Source: Piscicola geometra
Taxonomy: Eukaryota > Annelida > Clitellata > Hirudinida > Piscicolidae
Direction: 5' to 3'
Length of the DNA: 64,000 nucleotides
Assembly: GCA_943735955.1 (NCBI GenBank)
Contig: OX030966.1
Coordinates: 128,501 to 192,500 of the forward strand
Position numbers and translations under genes: made by a program. Positions 61,440 to 64,000 of this stretch are shown here, in pieces (position 1 is the stretch's first letter; each line of letters begins with the position of its first letter). Below the pieces are notes generated by a model that made no database searches, was not told the DNA's origin, and was given only the letters and a program-made list of their open reading frames with translations.

Positions 61440-63714
61440 CTGGAAAAAGTTCAGGAAAGAAAGCATGGGTGTACTGGATAATTGACCGCTACATGGAATC
61501 ATGAAAAAGATGGAAAAACGGATAGGTGATCTAATTAACAAAGTGTATGGATATAAAGTGATGAAAAAGAAACTTCATTGATTGCAAACCATCACAAGAA
61601 CGAGAATGAGACCGATCAGTATAGAGAGCAAAACATAAATTATCCATCCTGGAACGATGTCTGAGTGGCTGGAGAGGTCAGTGGGAGGGCAGAGTGCAGG
61701 GTAGGCAGTGTGCGTGCTAAGTCTAAGCCTGTTACTGTCCTGCAGCATATTGAAAAAGCAAATATAATTTATAAACGTTTGAAAGCTTTAAAAATCTACC
61801 TTTCGTAGTGTCATCAAGTTCACAAGGAGCAGTTGTGAGATGTTTTGGTTGCTGAGTAGGATCACGTACGCCCTCACGTCGCCTGCACACACTTCAGCTT
61901 CTTCAGAGCTGCATGCACTCATCTTCGACACAATCACGTCTTCTTCCCTCAACATGAACTCTCTTGCCAACGTCTCTGTGAGTTTTCTGGACAGACAAGC
62001 GATGCAGTGGTCGACTTATGAGAAGACCATTATCATTGACTGCAGCACTAGAAACACTGAGCATTGCACTGGCCACAACATTCTTGTAAATCGTATGTCA
62101 GTTAGCGTGATTTAAAGGATTTTTTGTGCTGAAAACCAAGTCGGAAATGTTGCATCTCATCAAGTTTTTGAGATTTCTTAGTTTAATGATTATGATTGCA
62201 GTGTCTTCCTTCAGGCTGTTTATACTATGTTATTTGATAGACATTCATGTTGAATTGCCTAATTTTATTTTTTTTGAGTTTATAATATAATTAAAGTTTA
62301 TAAAGACAGCATCAGTCTCTAAAAGGATTATTTATTTTTATACTTTATATATACATAATGAATCGGCAACCACATTCATGTGAACATTCTTCTGGTGCTT
62401 TTGTTACGTCAGTGGTGAATTCACTACACAGAGCCTGCGTGGAGCAATTTCAAACTGGGAGAAAACTTCATAAAAGTTTCATTTTAGTTTCCAACTAGAA
62501 GATCAAGATGAACAATCGGCACCGTATCTAGTGTGCAATAGACGTTATGTCGAACTGACGCAATGGCTGCAAGGAAAAGTATCATTCACCTTTTGCTGTT
62601 TCGATGATTAGCGTGAAGCAACAAATCAGCATGACGACTCCTGTTTCTGTGTGAAATTTATCTGGGTTTTCCTCAAAGACTAAAGCTCCCATTGTGTAGC
62701 CAAGTCTTCCATCAGCTATGCGACCAGTTCTTCATGGAGATGATTTGCCAATTACAAGAGCTCCAGTTTCATGGCAGGATATCACAGATTCCAAAGAGGA
62801 TGTTGAGTTGGCGCAAGTGTCAACAGTCGATGATTACAAAGCACAGAATTCCTCTAGAGAACCTCATCTCATTTCACAAGAGAACTCAATGATTTAGTTG
62901 GCGAGTTGTGTTTCTCAAAACAAAAACTTTAGCTTCCCGTCCAAAAGAATCAAGTTTTTTTAAATGATGCTAAGAATTTAAATTAAAGAAGAAAAAAAAT
63001 CTCACAAAGAACCATGAAGTACACAAAAGAAAAAAGTAATTTACACTGGGTCATTAGTTAGAAAATTTAGTCGTAAATAACTTTATTTTATTTATTGTTG
63101 TTGCATTTTATTATGTTTTGTTTATCTGATATAGAAAAAAAGTAAAAACTATATTCAAACTATACAAAAATTCGATTTGTCTTGAAATAGTTCATTGCAA
63201 TACTTTTGATGACGTATAAAAAATGAGAGTAGATCAGTAAAAACTGATTGTATTTTTAGATTCCACACAAAAAATAGATGAAAAATCATCTATTCACATT
63301 TAATTTGCGTGAAGAAATGTTGAATTGGTGGGCCAGTGCAAAGAACAACTCGAGCACTGCAGCGAAGAAGCTCACCTTTTAAGATTCTTCTCGTCCCCAA
63401 AGCTGTTGTAGTGTACAGGAATGAGCAACAATCCTTTTTTGTCTGAGTGATGATGATGATGATGATGATGATGGTGATGGTGATGGTGATGATGATGGTG
63501 ATGACGCTAGCACTCACAACAGTTGTTATCTTGCTGCATGACTTGGCCATCAGCATGCATGCAAGTGATCTGACCACCAAGCAGTTGCACGCCCTTGAAG
63601 GAACCCTTGGCGCTGCATTGCAGTTGCCAGCTGTTTTCGCTCACTTCCCTCTTGCTCTTCAGGTAGTCAAGCACCGCAAAGCAGGCGTTGTCTCTCTTAT
63701 CTGCATTGTGGCGC
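61308..63714 (-). CDS. type I membrane protein gene, eight candidate exons
   Basis: Candidate exons at 63714-63518, 63442-63376, 62706-62590, 62566-62523, 62454-62430, 62014-61800, 61739-61590 and 61439-61308 can be joined with consistent phases into about 290 residues. The start lies beyond the first exon listed. Features in order: a Cys-containing extracellular segment (WQLQCSAKGSFKGVQLLGGQ, ITCMHADG), a middle region, a membrane-proximal region (TETLAREFMLREEDVIVSKM), a transmembrane helix (VPGWIIYVLLSILIGLILVL) and a short cytoplasmic tail. The last two exons are strong. The short exons at 62590-62706 and 62430-62566 rest mainly on phase agreement and have weak splice sites. The family is not identified; integrin-alpha-like or cadherin-like membrane-proximal regions were considered without decisive motifs. 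Confidence 0.45.
61590..61739 (-). CDS. membrane protein gene: transmembrane exon
   Basis: Minus strand: acceptor AATATGCTGCAG, 50 codons in phase 0, donor ATG|GTTTGC. DSNRLRLSTHTAYPALCPPT, DLSSHSDIVPGW, then a helix of about 21 hydrophobic residues (IIYVLLSILIGLILVLVM). This is a clear single-pass membrane anchor. Confidence 0.65.
61800..62014 (-). CDS. membrane protein gene: membrane-proximal exon
   Basis: Minus strand: acceptor TTCTCATAAG, 2 nt + 71 codons, donor AAG|GTAGAT in phase 0, as the next exon needs. DHCIACLSRKLTETLAREFM, LREEDVIVSKMSACSSEEAE, VCAGDVRAYVILLSNQNISQ, LLLVNLMTLRK. The plus strand is also open over this block (acceptor TTTCGTAG, donor AATC|GTATGT), so strand is inferred from the strong exons downstream. 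Confidence 0.45.
62700..62897 (+). other. alternative plus-strand terminal exon
   Basis: After CATTGTGTAG the plus strand reads 65 codons and a stop: PSLPSAMRPVLHGDDLPITR, APVSWQDITDSKEDVELAQV, STVDDYKAQNSSREPHLISQ, ENSMI. The composition looks coding (acidic, Ser-rich tail). It overlaps by a few bases the minus-strand candidate 62590-62706, so at most one of the two is likely real. Confidence 0.3.
63376..63442 (-). CDS. membrane protein gene: small exon
   Basis: Minus strand: acceptor CATCACTCAG right beside an ATC repeat, 2 nt + 21 codons (KKGLLLIPVHYNSFGDEKNL, K) + 2 nt, donor AAAAG|GTGAGC. The phase fits the upstream exon ending AACTGTT|GTGAGT. Confidence 0.45.
63447..63505. repeat. (ATG)n tract
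   Basis: A short ATG/GTG repeat occupying the intron between exons 63376-63442 and 63518-63714, the same intron style as in the STAT-like gene. Confidence 0.9.
63518..63714 (-). CDS. membrane protein gene: Cys-containing exon
   Basis: Minus strand: acceptor GTGCTGAG, 1 nt + 65 codons + 1 nt, strong donor TGTT|GTGAGT. RHNADKRDNACFAVLDYLKS, KREVSENSWQLQCSAKGSFK, GVQLLGGQITCMHADGQVMQ, QDNNC. The C-x3-G-x-F-x2-V-Q...C...D-G...C spacing faintly recalls a thyroglobulin type-1 module, but its C-W-C-V core is absent. Probably extracellular. Confidence 0.5.
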
Positions 63715-64000
63715 CTCAGCACATTCAGTATCGATAGCGCATGAACACGCATACAAACGCTAATATACAAATTGCAAGCACACATAAACAGGCACATACA
63801 AACCGATGCAGAGATACTTTGACAGTGAAGGGTTCTCGACGTGGGTAAGAACACACTTTTGATGGTCTGCACATGTCTATGGATTTTTCAGTTCGATAAT
63901 GTTTATATGTCTTTGGTTAATATTCTAGCAAAATTTAGTTGAAAATAAATTATTTTAAAAACAATAAAAACACACACACAAAACTCACGTCAGAGGAACA

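Noticed and set aside
61789..62100. Plus-strand exon (103 codons, acceptor TTTCGTAG, donor AATC|GTATGT)
   Set aside because: Attractive splice sites, but the two neighbouring strong exons (transmembrane and tail) are on the minus strand and join the minus reading in phase. Kept as an alternative only.

Overview
The window is animal nuclear DNA. Coding sequence is broken into short exons with GT/AG borders. Between them lie very long simple-sequence arrays and many decayed transposons (CR1/L2-like and RTE-like LINEs, hAT, Tc1/mariner-like, piggyBac, MULE, tRNA-derived SINEs). No bacterial operons, CRISPR array or rRNA genes are visible. A secreted fucolectin-plus-PAN gene, a STAT-like gene and this transposon mix fit an invertebrate, perhaps a lophotrochozoan; the species cannot be read from the sequence.

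Layout. 1-7.5 kb: a CA tract, then a plus-strand gene of unknown identity whose candidate exons (1117-1271 and 5587-5634) flank a 4.3-kb array of 48-bp units. An all-purine array and a Lys/Glu-rich coding remnant follow. 7.5-10.4 kb: a fold-back element and a minus-strand LINE. 10.4-19.6 kb: one small hAT element (10438-19596, identical 8-bp target duplications) inflated about ninefold by nested LINEs. 20-22 kb: a spliced MULE-type transposase gene. 22.8-24.5 kb: AT-rich and short tandem repeats.

23.7-40.6 kb: the main host gene, on the minus strand. Eleven to thirteen small exons join in phase and read as a STAT-family protein: end of the coiled coil, end of the DNA-binding domain, linker, SH2, then a Gln-rich tail. 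Nearly every intron is filled by a different micro- or minisatellite. The largest intron also holds a Tc1/mariner-like element (28551-32687) that landed in a (TAC)n tract and later received a LINE, a SINE and a hAT.

41-51 kb: transposons (hAT at 41679-43177 and 47671-48748, LINEs, SINEs). 51.8-52.9 kb: a complete two-exon gene for a secreted fucolectin/PAN protein with TATA box and polyadenylation signal. 52.9-61.3 kb: a small TA-flanked inverted-repeat element, a 2.9-kb hAT, a perfect 58-bp-arm palindrome, another hAT and a piggyBac. 61.3-63.7 kb: a minus-strand gene for a type I membrane protein.

Host genes cover only a few percent of the window. All exon calls come from reading frames, splice dinucleotides, phase agreement and family pattern recalled by eye; no alignment or transcript was available.
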